From Berghia stephanieae (lineage: Eukaryota; Mollusca; Gastropoda; Nudibranchia; Aeolidiidae), in the NCBI GenBank assembly GCA_034508935.3, contig CM067449.1:30398569-30462568 (forward strand): a DNA stretch of 64,000 bases. The letters run 5' to 3'. Under the pieces are notes generated by a model, which was given only the letters and a program-made list of their open reading frames with translations, was not told where the DNA came from and did not search any database. The position numbers and the translations under genes are program-made. Shown here piece by piece: positions 23,932-35,275 of this stretch. Each line of letters begins with the position of its first letter. The first letter of the stretch is position 1.

Positions 23932-26077
23932 TAGGTACCACAAGCGAAAATTTCAAAATTGAGCTATCATAAAAAGAGTTAAACCACTGTAAAGTGCTTT
24001 GAAATTAATGAACAACACAAAAAGAATTATGAAAATCCGTCAACAAATAAATGAAATATGATAAAATGAATTTTATTGAACTTACAATTTTTTCCCACAT
24101 ATTCCTGTTACGCATTTTTTGCCGACTTTATGACGCCATAAACAAAAAAGTTGGTTATATAACATTTAAAATAAACATTTTTTGCATAAACATGCAATCA
24201 TAAAACAAAATAAAAGCAGATATTAAGATGAAAAAACAATGATACTTAAATGAAACCATCCTCAAATATGACAGAAACAGCATCAAAATATAAAAAAATG
24301 GGAAATATAGGCCCAGGGACCCATATTTGGAGCCTCATAGATAAAAAAAATGAACATGTATACTACTCAAACTCAATATCTTTGCAAAAAAGTATATAAA
24401 TTCTTAGCCTAATTTTTTTTGTTAATGTGGAGAAAATAGTAATTGCTCTATATTGAGCCGAAGGTCACTGCCAAGCTCAAAATTACGGCATGGAAAAAAT
24501 GGTGTCAATATACTGAAAATACACAAAATCAAAATATTAACAAAAAAATAACTAATAAAGATAGGATGACATACTTTACATCAAATTACTCGTCATTCTT
24601 ATCTCTATCCAATAGAAGCAAAAGCATCTCAACATATTATCAATGGCATCCAAATTTTTTAAAGGATTTTGGATAGAAATTCAATATTAGGCATAACTAA
24701 AAATATTAGATACCTTTAAAAATTCATAGAAAATTGTCAACAAAAGACATACAAACATAACTTATACCAAATGAATTAACTTCTCAAGCTCTTTCAGACA
24801 AAGCCATATACAATCAATTTAACATAGAATCTGTCCGGTAAATACCTTGCATCCAGAAACTGATTAAACCACAAAACAATGAATGTAATTGAGAGGAGGG
24901 AAAGAAAGAGAAAATAAACCACCTCTGCAGCTCTCAATCTGTTTTTAAAAAATAAAGCAAGCCCCAGGTCAGGTATAGTATGATGCAATAAAAACAAATA
25001 AAGCCCAATCAACTTGTTTGATGATAAACTAATAAACGAACCCCCCCCCCCCCCCCCCCCGACTAGGTCAGGGTTGCCAGATTATTTTTCAACAAAATGC
25101 CAGGGGAAGACTCAAAAAAATGCCAAAACACTCCAAAAAAAATGCCAAAGTCTGTTGACTCCCACCCCCACTAAGAAAACTAGTCACTTTTGATAGACAA
25201 TTTACTATCATATCCTGGTGGCTTGCATGTTTTCTTTTCTTTTCTTTTTTTTGAATTATACTAAATTTCCTGTTGGGGTATTTTTTACCTACTGACTAAG
25301 TGGAGTGCTAAACCACTACACCACGGTTGAGAAAAGGTGTCATTTGAAGTATAATATACAAGAAAAGAAAATGCCAAATGCCAAATGATTTTTCTAATGC
25401 CAAACGGTTTTCAAAAATGCCAGATTTTTGGAATCTGGCATTTAAAATGCCAAACTGGCAACCCTGGACTAGGTTCTTTTCACCAGCGGGTTTATTTTTT
25501 TCATTGTGCCGTGAAAATTCATCCGATTTGGTTGTATTTGATATCAAAATAAAGCTGGAACATTAAGCTCTCTGCTTATTTAAACAGACGTGAGCGGACA
25601 TCGCTAAAAGTATTAAAAAATGTTAAAAATAGCACGACAATGTGCTTTCCTCGCCACTCGCTCCGCCATTTTGAATCTGATATCGGGGCAGGAAGTGTCA
25701 AAAGAAAGAGGAAGTTTTGCCCTTTCTAATGATACTATTCTTAGCATCATACGCCAATTCTCCGCGGCACAACCTTGATTTTCACAACGTGAATGAAAAG
25801 AGAAAATCGCGACCTCGAAATTTTCTCGCGATCCGCTAGGCAAAATTATCTAAAACCGGGTCTCGTTCGCGATTGATTATGAAACTCTTTTTAATCGCAA
25901 AAGTATGTTTTAAGATGCATTACAAAGATCAGAAGTTGATCTTTAAAATAAAACAAATTGTATTTTGTTTCGAGCATTAGAAGTTGAGATATTGTGAGGT
26001 AAAGTGGAGAGTTTTTCACGATCAACGCCATCGATAACAACTTTCCACCGATTCACGGCGCTCGCCTGTGGTACCTA
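23932..26077. mobile_element. Non-autonomous DNA transposon, 2146 bp, inside the SWIM/MULE relic
   Basis: Ends are inverted repeats: TAGGTACCACAAGCGA at the left and TCGCCTGTGGTACCTA at the right (15 of 16 paired). The direct repeat TTTTGAG (23925-23931, 26078-26084) flanks it exactly. No transposase ORF was recognised inside. It holds a 20-base poly-C run (25041-25060) and a smaller nested MITE. The superfamily is not certain from a 7-bp duplication. Confidence 0.85.
25069..25466. mobile_element. hAT-type MITE, 398 bp, nested in the 2.1-kb element
   Basis: Termini CAGGGTTGCCAG and CTGGCAACCCTG are perfect inverted repeats. The 8-bp direct repeat GACTAGGT flanks it on both sides (25061-25068, 25467-25474) without mismatch, as expected for hAT transposition. 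Both ends are rich in a repeated AATGCCAAA word; there is no ORF. Confidence 0.92.
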
Positions 26078-26283
26078 TTTTGAGTATTTGTTTTAAGTAA
26101 CGGGAAGAATGAGGCGTGATATGAGTGTTTTTTGTGATGTGTTTGTTATGGATGCAACATACAAAGTAAATCGATATTTGTATCCACTTGTGAATATTAT
26201 GTGCATAGATGATGAGGGTCATGGCGGGCGAAAGACTGGAAATCCATGACCAACCTGAAACTGACATTGTACCAGTATGACGT

Positions 26284-26665
26284 GTGACAAATACACAGGA
26301 AGGACTGTATCGAATTGTATCTTCAGTGACAAACAGGATCAATAGCTTGTTTCAAGTTATGGTAGAACATCAGTTTCTGCAAAGAATCTCCCAGTTGGAA
26401 CAGTTTTTGACTCTTGTCTCTGAAGATAAAGACTTTGACATTGTTGACATGACTGACTTAATACAGACAAATCCCCATTCTAACCCTCTTTCTGACTTTT
26501 CAGAGACACCAGACATTGTAAATGCACGTACTGACCAGAGACCACAGACATTATAAATACACACTCTGCCCAGACAGAGACCACAGACGTTATGGACACA
26601 CAAACTGACCAGACAGAGAGACCACAGACGTTATGGACACACAGACTGACCTGACAGGGACTCCA
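26284..26665 (+). other. Short unrecognised ORF running into a degenerate 40-bp repeat
   Basis: A 90-codon frame (26284-26556) encodes an acidic, hydrophobic-rich peptide with DFDIVDMTDLIQ, unrecognised. From about 26520 it grades into three loose repeats built on GACCACAGACGTTATGGACA. It follows the SWIM/MULE relic and could be its degraded C-terminal region, but I cannot show that. Confidence 0.35.
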
Positions 26666-27241
26666 GATAACAGAGACATGCGACCATAAAGATGCCCTTG
26701 ACACGACAGAGACAGTTAGACTGCGAAATTTTTCAAATGTGACTCTACACAGGAAATTTCAGGCCGAAACTGTGTTATACAGGTCGGTACAGAATAAAAC
26801 AAATATAACACAGGAGACCAAACACTGTGTTGTAGAATATCAAAATTTCAAAGGTGGTCGGTCAGTGACGAAATAAAAAGGGACATTATAAGTCGTAATA
26901 TCACATCTCAATAAAAGAGTGTGATAGTAAAAAGGTGCCCGTTAACAATTGAGTCGGTCAAGTCTCTATCCAGATTCAAAAGGATAGTGCAAAGTCCTGT
27001 ATGTAAAACAAATTTGAGAAGCATGGTTGTTCTCAATACTTGTTGGGTCGTGATCGGTATAGAGTGAAGTAGTGTTCATGCATTTTGACATTTTCTTGAT
27101 CTTTTAAAATAAAATTATAATTTAATTTAATCAACAGACTTGTTTAATAATTTAAAGATATACTTTTGTGGGGACCTTTTGTAAAATCATTAGTCCGATT
27201 GTAGTTGTAAATTTCTTTATATTCTAATGTCATAAAATCAG

Positions 27242-29335
27242 TGACACCACTGAATCCCTACCAGCGCTTTTACTCACTGAGTCCCTACCACCAGTGCTTT
27301 TACTGAGTCCCTACCACCAGCGCTATTACTCACCCAGTCCCTCCACCTGGGCGGGGTTCCTGACCTCCCTTAGTGGGCAGGGGGGTTCATACTGTGTCTT
27401 CTATCCCCTTATATCTGTTTTCCAACATGCTTTCTGTCTTTGTCTTGGAATGAGATTACTTGGTTTTGTCCTGGTCCTGGCCGGATCCCCCGGCTGAGAG
27501 GGAAGCAGTCGAATGTATAGTTAGTTTTGGGAGATGATATTTTTTTCATTGTAAATCATCTCTCTGTTATGTACTGTATTATGTTTTATTTACATATTAT
27601 ATTTGATTTGTTAACATTTGAGTGTATTCCTCTTAGTCGGGACCTGTGCTTGTGTCTGGATGAGACTTTTAGGTGATCTCAAACTAAGTACTTTGACGGT
27701 GTGCTCTTGGAATCTACATCTGTTTCCCATTTGAACAAATTCCCCTTTGTCTTACCTTTTCTTGAGTGCTTTAATTGAATTCTATAACTTTTTACTATCC
27801 CATTTCTTCCTTTTTACTGGCGCTGATATGACCTTAATGTGTTGCAAGCGCCGTAAAACCCTCAAAAACAAACAAACAAACAAACAGTCCCTACCACCAG
27901 CGCTTTTACTCATTGAGTCATAGAGCTTTTACTCACCGAGTCCCTACCACCAGTGCAATTACTCACCGAGTCCCTACCACCAGCGCTATAACTCACAGAG
28001 TCCCTACCACCAACGCTTTTACTCACCGAGTCCCTACCACCAGCGCTTTTACTCGAGTCATAGAGCTTTTACTCACCGAGTCCCTACCACCAGCGCTATA
28101 ACTCACCGAGTCCCTACCACCAGCGCTTTTACTCTTCGAGTCCCTACCACCAGCGCTTTTACTCACTGAGTCATAGAGCTTTTACTCAATGAGTCCCTAC
28201 CACCAGTGCTTTTACTCTTCGAGTCCCTACCACCAGCGCTTTTACTCACTGACACTGTCCCTACCACCAGTGCTATTACTGAGTTATAGAGCTTTTACTC
28301 ACTGAGTCCCTACCACCAGCGCTTCTACTCACTGAGTCATAGAGCTTTTACTCACTGAGTCCCTACCACCAGCGCTATAACTCACCGAGTCCCTACCACC
28401 AGCGCTTTTACTCTTCGAGTCCCTACCACCAGCGCTTTTACTCACTAAGTCATAGAGCTTTTACTCACCGAGTCCCTACCACCAGTGCTATTACCGAGTC
28501 ATAGAGCTTTTACTCACTGAATCCCTACCACCAGCGCTTCTACTCACTGAGTCATAGAGCTTTTACTCACTGAGCCCCTACCACCAGCGCTTTTACTCAC
28601 CGAGTCCCTACCACCAGCGCTATTACAGAGTCCTAGAGCTTTTACTCACTGAGCACCTGCGACCAGCGTTATTACTCACCGAGTCCCTACCACCAGCGCT
28701 ATTACTCAGCGAGTCATAGAGCTTTTACTCATAGAGTCCCTACGACCAGCGCTTTTACTCACTGAGTCCCTACGATCAGCGCTATTACTCACTGAGTCCC
28801 TACCACCAGCGCTTTTACTCTTCGAGTCCCTACCACCAGCGCTTTTACTCACTAAGTCATAGAGCTTTTACTCACCGAGTCCCTACCACCAGTGCTATTA
28901 CCGAGTCATAGAGCTTTTACTCACTGAATCCCTACCACCAGCGCTTCTACTCACTGAGTCATAGAGCTTTTACTCACTGAGCCCCTACCACCAGCGCTTT
29001 TACTCACCGAGTCCCTACCACCAGCGCTATTACAGAGTCCTAGAGCTTTTACTCACTGAGCACCTACGACCAGCGTTATTACTCACCGAGTCCCTACCAC
29101 CAGCGCTATTACTCAGCGAGTCATAGAGCTTTTACTCATCGAGTCCCTACGACCAGCGCTTTTACTCACTGAGTCCCTACGATCAGCGCTATTACTCACT
29201 GAGTCCCTACCACCAGCGCTTTTACTCGTTGAATCCCTATCACCAGCACTTTTACTCGCCGAGTTCCTACCACATGGCTATTACTGAGTCCCTAACACCA
29301 GCGCTAATACTATTAGCCACCAAATCCCTACCACC
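27242..29335. repeat. Minisatellite with 30-bp and 24-bp units and a higher-order repeat
   Basis: About 1.5 kb of repeats (not counting the inserted SINE). The long unit is about 30 bp (GAGTCCCTACCACCAGCGCT plus TTTACTCACT). A short unit of about 24 bp has GAGTCATAGAGCTTTTACTC. The two alternate irregularly. A block of 407 bp is itself tandemly duplicated (28411-28817 and 28818-29224) with few differences. The array is interrupted at 27347-27884 by a family B element. The 30-bp period keeps one frame open for several units, which is no evidence of coding. Confidence 0.95.
27347..27884 (+). mobile_element. Family B SINE-like element inside the minisatellite
   Basis: Complete copy from CTGGGCGGGG to a tail of ACAA repeats. 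Flanked by CAGTCCCTCCAC on the left and CAGTCCCTACCAC on the right, which are either target duplications or simply array units. Confidence 0.88.
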
Positions 29336-29336
29336 A

Positions 29337-30770
29337 GGGGGACAATATAAGCTCAAATTAGACCCCAAAAATTCTTACAGTGATGCAGAAAAAAACAACG
29401 AACAGATCTCTTTCAAATTTACACAAAATGTTTCTTACAACAAGATGGATAGGTTTAGCAATAGTCTTGAAAATAAATTTTTCAGAATTTTTTTTCGATT
29501 TCTTAGTGAAAATTTGGTGTGACATGACAGGAAAAAAAATTGATTTAAAAATTCATAAAACTGCTAAATTTTTGTTTAGCCCAAAACCCATCCATCATGA
29601 TGCAAAACACATCATAAGAAAAATTCTGACCAAATTTGAAGACAATCTGATGGGAAACAATCCAGATGTGAATGTTAGAAAATCAGAGAATGACGCACAA
29701 TGAAATTTTGAGAAAATGAAAAATTTGTCTTTAATTTGATAATAAAGCCAATTATGCAGACAAAGGCCAACATTCATCAAGTATATAAACAATATGGAAC
29801 AAGAAAACAGTAATATTTTATAAATTGATCAAATTCTGAAAAAAATTCTAAACGATTCGCTAACCCATACCTCTAAAAAAAAATTACGAAATAATTTAAT
29901 ATCTGCTGTTATTCACCAAAAAATTACTTTAGTGGTCAAATATGCTTTATAGTTCTAAAATTCTTTAATTATATCTCATGAACTAATAATGTAATGTATA
30001 ATTTGATGTTAAACACCAAAAATAACTGAATTAAAAAAAAAAAACTTTTTTAAGGGGCAACATAAGCTAAAATTAGACGTAAAACCCTAAAATTCTAACA
30101 TAGATGCACCAAAAACTAGCATATAAATTTCTTTCAAATTTAAACACAATGTTTCTTTCATAAATAGCTATATCATGAAAACTCTTGGAATAATTTTTTT
30201 AGAATTTTTATTTGACTTCAACTGAAAATTTAGCGCGGATCAACAGGAACAAATGAATTTTAAAATTTATAAAATTGCTAAATTTTAATTTACCCCCAAA
30301 CACTTACATCATGATGTAAAACACATCATAGAAAAGATTCTGAATAAATTTGAAGATAATTTAAAGGAAAATGATTAAGGTAGGATTGCTAGAAAATCAG
30401 AAAAATGACATAAAACAGACATTTGAGAAAGCGCAAGCTTTTTCTATAATTTGACATAAAGTTAAAAGGCTGATTTTGCAGACAACTAAAAGAAATGATC
30501 CATCAAACTTTCAAAATATGACCGTAATAGGACAAGAAAACGAAAATTTTGTAGATTGATCTAAGTCTAAAAAAAATTATAATCGGTTCACTAACCCATA
30601 CCCCATAGATGAAAAAAAATGCTGTAAAATTGATTTTTTTACGCCCAGAGATAAAATAATTTTGTGGTCGAATATGATGTCATACCTTATGAATTCATCA
30701 TTATAATCACAAAACCTAATTATTTACTGTATACAATAGGTAATACAGATGATTTCTAGATATATTAAAT
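29337..30770. repeat. Diverged tandem duplication, unit about 717 bp
   Basis: The block starting GGGGACAATATAAGCT at 29337 is repeated from GGGGCAACATAAGCTA at 30054. Matching words occur in the same order through both copies (TTTCAAATTTA, ATCATGATG, AAACACATCATA, GAAAATCAG, TTCACTAACCCATACC). The copies differ by many substitutions and small gaps. No coding potential recognised. It abuts the minisatellite directly. Confidence 0.8.
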
Positions 30771-31016
30771 GATTTTTCAAAATATGATAGGGCACGCTAT
30801 CCTCATTTTTCATTTTTTTATTCTACTTGAGAGACAAGTCGTATAAAATTAGATATCTAGTCAAGTTGAACTGCAAAATCAATTCTATTTTAGACAATAA
30901 AACAGTTAAATAGTGCACTAGCTCTGAATAAAAAGCAATTTGCTTTCCCAAACCCTTGGAATAAAAATCTCTTTCGCCTCAATACAGAAAAAGTCAACAC
31001 TACTTGTTTGCCACCA

Positions 31017-31856
31017 AGATATGAAGTGAATAGAAAAGTGCCAGAAGACAATAGAGAATAAAAATTTTTCGCGGCGGTGGTGGGGTTTGAACCTGCGACC
31101 TTATTGGTACGACAACTCCGCCTGGCAGGTGAGAGCGTGGCTCTACCGTGTGAGCTATCCACGAACACAAAATATTCGTTTCAAACTCAAAGTCATTACT
31201 AGATCCCTCTCTCACCTACTTCTTGAGACCGCCGATTCGTTCGTACACCACCATCGCGAATAATTTTGACCAGCAGTTAAGCTTAATAGCCAATATTCTC
31301 AACACAAACATATAACATAGAAACGATTGAGACATTGAGTATGCTCCGTGTATGGGGTGAATTTTAATTCAGAAAAGTGAGTGGAGCAGGCACTTATGTT
31401 GGTAACAACAAGATATGAAGTGAATAGAAAAGTGCCAGAAGACAATAGAGAATAAAAATTTTTCGCGGCGGTGGTGGGGTTTGAACCTGCGACCTTATTG
31501 GTACGACAACTCCGCCTGGCAGGTGAGAGCGTGGCTCTACCGTGTGAGCTATCCACGAACACAAAATATTCGTTTCAAACTCAAAGTCATTACTAGATCC
31601 CTCTCTCACCTACTTCTTGAGACCGCCGATTCGTTCGTACACCACCATCGCGAATAATTTTGACCAGCAGTTAAGCTTAATAGCCAATATTCTCAACACA
31701 AACATATAACATAGAAACGATTGAGACATTGAGTATGCTCCGGTGTATGGGGTGAATTTTAATTCAGAAAAGTGAGTGGAGCAGGCACTTATGTTGGTAA
31801 CAACAAGATATGAAGTGAATAGAAAAGTGCCAGAAGACAATAGAGAATAAAAATTT
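31017..31856. repeat. Near-identical tandem repeat, period 394-395 bp, with a tRNA-like core
   Basis: Two full units (31017-31410, 31411-31805) plus about 50 bases of a third. The first two units differ by about one inserted base. On the minus strand each unit holds a tRNA-like stretch (31070-31166, 31464-31560) with A-box-like TAGCTCACACGGTAGAGC and B-box GGTTCAAACCC. The distance between the boxes is too long for a normal tRNA without a long variable arm, so I read it as a SINE head or tRNA relic. The near identity indicates a recent duplication, or a fault in assembly. Confidence 0.88.
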
Positions 31857-32495
31857 TTTTTTTGTTTGCCACCACTTTTTTTGTAGTTCCACAAAGAGGG
31901 TTGATCCTGCTCTGGATGGAAAAATTGAAATAAAAAAGAGACACAGTTCATTAGCAATTTTTGGAAATGGCATTATTGTCATAAAATGCATTTGTCAAAG
32001 ACATAGCAATTTTTTTAAAATGATCATTATTCACACCAACACACTTGAAATTTCATTGGTTTTACATCCATAGAACAAAACTCTTGGCAACAAACTATAG
32101 TCTGTCGTTAAGTTAATACATTCAGTAGTAATTCAATTCAAATGATGCTTTGCCATTTTCATTTAGAAAAATGAGCATTTATTTTATTGATCACCAATAA
32201 AAAATGTAAAGGCGCAATGGAGATTTGAAAACATTACTAACCATTGTCAAAATGTGCATGCAGACACTCTGGTCTGCTGGCCCAGATGATGGTTTGCTGA
32301 TTGATGAGTTTTGCCACAGGCAAAGGTTTGCCTCAACACACCTTGCCAGAATAGCCCTTGAGCCAGCATCTTTATGGATTGTCAGGACACCAGTAACGTC
32401 AACAGTGTTCTTTCATGTTAGCTGTCAATGAAAACAAAAAATTAAATTAAATTCACTACAGCGAAATAGGCACATACATGCCAATGCTAAAGTTT

Positions 32496-32733
32496 ATAAC
32501 AGCAACACTTCGCATGTTGAACGGGACATAACGTCTGTTAGGCAATATTACAATTTCTTCGGACAGAGACAACGCATTTAACGGCCAAGTACACATTTTA
32601 CAACTGAGTCCGGTGAGAGAAAGTGAGCAAAGTGCCTTTTCCAAGGGCTCAACTATGCGCAGAGCGAGGCTCGAGCCCAGGACCTTCCGGTCCAAAAGCG
32701 AGTGTCATACCACCACGACATAGCCGTACGTAA
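32496..32733 (-). repeat. Family A SINE
   Basis: Minus-strand copy with head GTCGTGGTGGTATGACACTC and B-box GGCTCGAGCC. The 3' end is cut short at the left. Confidence 0.82.
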
Positions 32734-33654
32734 TTTTTAAAAATATAATAAAAATAATCACACTAATATAATTATCTCACATTGTCATCATCATAGGCAT
32801 TTCAAAACTACTAATAATACTACCACTACAGATATCTTATCATTATAAAATATTACTCTCTCTCTCTCCATGAACATAACATACAAAACCCAATTTTCCG
32901 ATAATAAAAAAAACAGCACCCACCCCCCCCCCCCCCCCCCCCAAAAAAAAGTTTTGAAAAAGTATGGACGATGCATGCTGTGTCGGCCATAATAAAGATA
33001 ATAACAATAACTGAATGAAAAGTATTTTTTAAAGGACCCTGAGCCTGGAATGTCGTGAGTACTCGAAACCTCTTGATCATGATCTTGACAAAATTAGCAA
33101 CCTTTTGACTGGGGATCGAACATTGAAACACCTGGTTTTAATCGCCTGACATGGAAGGCTGATTTAAATTATTTGGGGGGGGGGGGGTAATTAGTATTTT
33201 AATTTTTTTTAAGCCCTGTTATTGTTATTTTTCACAAAATAAAGTAATAAAGTTAAGTAATTCGCGGTAGCGACAAATGAAATGTGTCGTCAGCTGATGC
33301 ACAATCAACAAACACACAACCCCAAAGCATGTTTAGTTATAAAAATAAGAAATGAATTAAAATGTGCATTTCGTATGCTTACCTTGTAAACTGAGTATTC
33401 TGTGACTTGAAAAGAGTGAAGAATTACCAAAGTCTGTCAAAATCAACTTGTAATAATAGTAATAATGTGATTGTGATGAGATGAAGTGTTCACTTTTTGA
33501 CTTCCAGATACTTCATTGTATATTGCAGTTCTATCCGTATAAAATGTTATATTTTTAGTAATTACGCAAATTCTATTTTTAGTAAGAGTACAAATAAGCT
33601 CTGGCGTTATTTGCAGTGGTAGTACAAATAAGCGTAGCCTTGAATCATACCTAT

Positions 33655-33862
33655 GAAGATATCAAGAGTTTATCCCAGTCTATTGTGTTAATGAACAATA
33701 GCAATTGGTTGCTATCCTTTGGATATGACATTAGTCTACAGCAACATTACTTTCCTTCAGATCTAACAGACCCAGCTATCCGATCACTCTTGGGCGGACA
33801 GGATTGATCCCATTTTTCCTTTACGTGTGAATCGAGTGCTCTACCAATGGGCTAGCAGGACT
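33655..33862 (-). repeat. tRNA-derived SINE, family C
   Basis: Reverse copy of the family represented at 49976-50270: the head region at the right has CTACCAATGGGCTAGC, and the body has AGATCTAACAGACCCAGCTA and TAGCAATTGGTTGCTATCC. The B-box is eroded. Confidence 0.75.
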
Positions 33863-34093
33863 CCTAATCACACTTATGGCATGTACGATTCCAATTGAGT
33901 ATTATAATGATCATCTTAACGCAATGTTTGACTAATAAACGTCTGTGTTTGATCTAAAATAGCCCTTGGTCTTTGATTTGTAAATTGGCAAAAATTAGTA
34001 CAGGTGTGTTATTTACCAACTCATTGTTCTGGCTTGTCTGGACAGGCATACAGTAAACTTTCAATTGAGGATAGAGATACAACACTCAAGTTT

Positions 34094-34238
34094 CTCATTG
34101 TGGGCAGGGAGTTAGTTACTGTGCCTTCTATCCTCTATATCTGTTTTCCAACATGCTTTCAGACTTTGCCTTGGAACGAGATTACTTGGTTTTGTCCTGA
34201 CCCTGGCCGGATGCCCTAGCTGGGAGGGAAACGGTCAG
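34094..34238 (+). repeat. Family B element, 5' third only
   Basis: Matches family B from TGTGGGCAGGGAG to GGGAGGGAAACGGTC, then ends. Followed about 130 bases on by a family D transposon and then an inverted family B piece. Confidence 0.8.
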
Positions 34239-34371
34239 ACTTTCTAGGTTTATTTTTTGGGGGTAGACCTTCACAGCACTTGTAACACTCCTGGATCCTT
34301 TAAGCAAAGTAAAAAACCGTTCTTGAATCAGAGCACGCCAAAATCCAGTGCTCATGAGAGGTAATGATAAT

Positions 34372-34865
34372 TTGTAGAATTGCTGTGTCTGAACACATCC
34401 CAGTGTATTTTCACACAGACTTCGTGAAATTATTTTTTCACTTTCCAAACCTGTCGTGATCCCAATGGTAGCCAAATTTTACTGAGCTGCTGAGCGATAA
34501 ATTTCACTGTTTCATCTAAGCCAAAATTGACCACATCTACCTGGTGGAAAGTAGAAGTATGAAAAAATAAAATGCGAATGCCGGAAGTGCATTATGTTGA
34601 CACCTTCAAAACGAAAGTTATATCATATTATATATGATTGCTACAAGCACATCTCGATTGCCTCGCGTTGTTAACAAATGGTTGACCGTTTCTTCACTGA
34701 TTGGGTACCTAATTATAAGGAACAGTGGTAAGTAGCCTAATTAATTCCTGCCCAAATTAGTTGTTTTGCTCAAGCGAGCTTGCTGTTTACTATTCATTTC
34801 CATTCTTTGGATTATTCGACTACGAAGAATTTCAGTCAATTTTTATAGAGCTCATTTACAGGTCT
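34372..34865. mobile_element. Family D DNA transposon, left end missing
   Basis: Collinear with 6578-7080, including CTGATTGGGTACCTAATTA and the terminal ATTTACAGGTCT. About 215 bases at the left are absent. Its right terminus directly abuts an inverted family B piece. Confidence 0.85.
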
Positions 34866-35275
34866 AGGTAAGACAAAGGAGAATTAGTTCCAATACGGAA
34901 CAAGTAGATTCCAAGAGCAAACTATAAAAGTACTTTGAGATCAACTAAAAGTCTCATCCTGACACAAGCACAGGTCCCAAGTAAGAGGGATACACTCAAA
35001 TGTTTACAAATTAAAAATAATATATAAAATGTAAACAAAACAATACAGTGCATAGCAGAGAGATGATTTACAAGGAAAAAAAAATATCCCAAAACTCGTC
35101 ACTATACAGTACAGTTGACTGTTTCCCTCCCAGCTCGGGCATCTGGTCAGTGCCAGGACAAAACCAAATAATCTCCTTCCAAGACAAAGACAGAAAGAAA
35201 GTTGGAAACAGATATAGGGGGATAGAAGACACAGTGAGTACCTCTGTGCCCACTATGGGAGGTCAGGAAAGAGGT
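34866..35275 (-). repeat. Family B element, inverted, 3' end missing
   Basis: Reverse complement of family B from its 5' start (right side, GGGAGGTCAGGAA) to the CTTTGTCTTACCT region. The A-rich tail is absent. Confidence 0.82.

Larger units (their letters stand above)
23656..26229 (+). pseudogene. SWIM-type / MULE-like transposase relic, split by an inserted transposon
   Basis: The left piece (23656-23931) encodes LYPENRLPLVNETVKAMAKT, one in-frame TAA near 23774, then PKDVEDLQRRLFKTD and QELLREIEEEGG up to NEDGGFE. The right piece (26085-26229) encodes MRRDMSVFCDVFVMDATYKV then NRYLYPLVNIMCIDDEGHG. The order and spacing are those of the ZSWIM1/ZSWIM3-like, MULE-related proteins (a helical region, then the RNase H-like core whose first Asp is in MDATY). 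The two pieces are separated by a 2146-bp element with clean terminal repeats. Downstream of GHG the similarity stops, so the zinc finger and most of the core are missing. The family call is from memory of the motifs. It could be a dead transposon or a dead domesticated gene. Confidence 0.6.

Noticed and set aside
27913-28101. A 62-codon frame encoding a ten-residue peptide repeat
   Set aside because: A 30-bp unit keeps any stop-free frame open. The phase is lost at every 24-bp unit variant and by a SINE insertion, so it is minisatellite, not gene.
27890-29224. CRISPR-like array
   Set aside because: The units are contiguous and variable with no unique spacers, in a eukaryotic genome.
31070-31166. 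Functional tRNA gene on the minus strand
   Set aside because: The spacing between the box-like words is too long and no clean cloverleaf is visible; duplicated as part of a 394-bp repeat.
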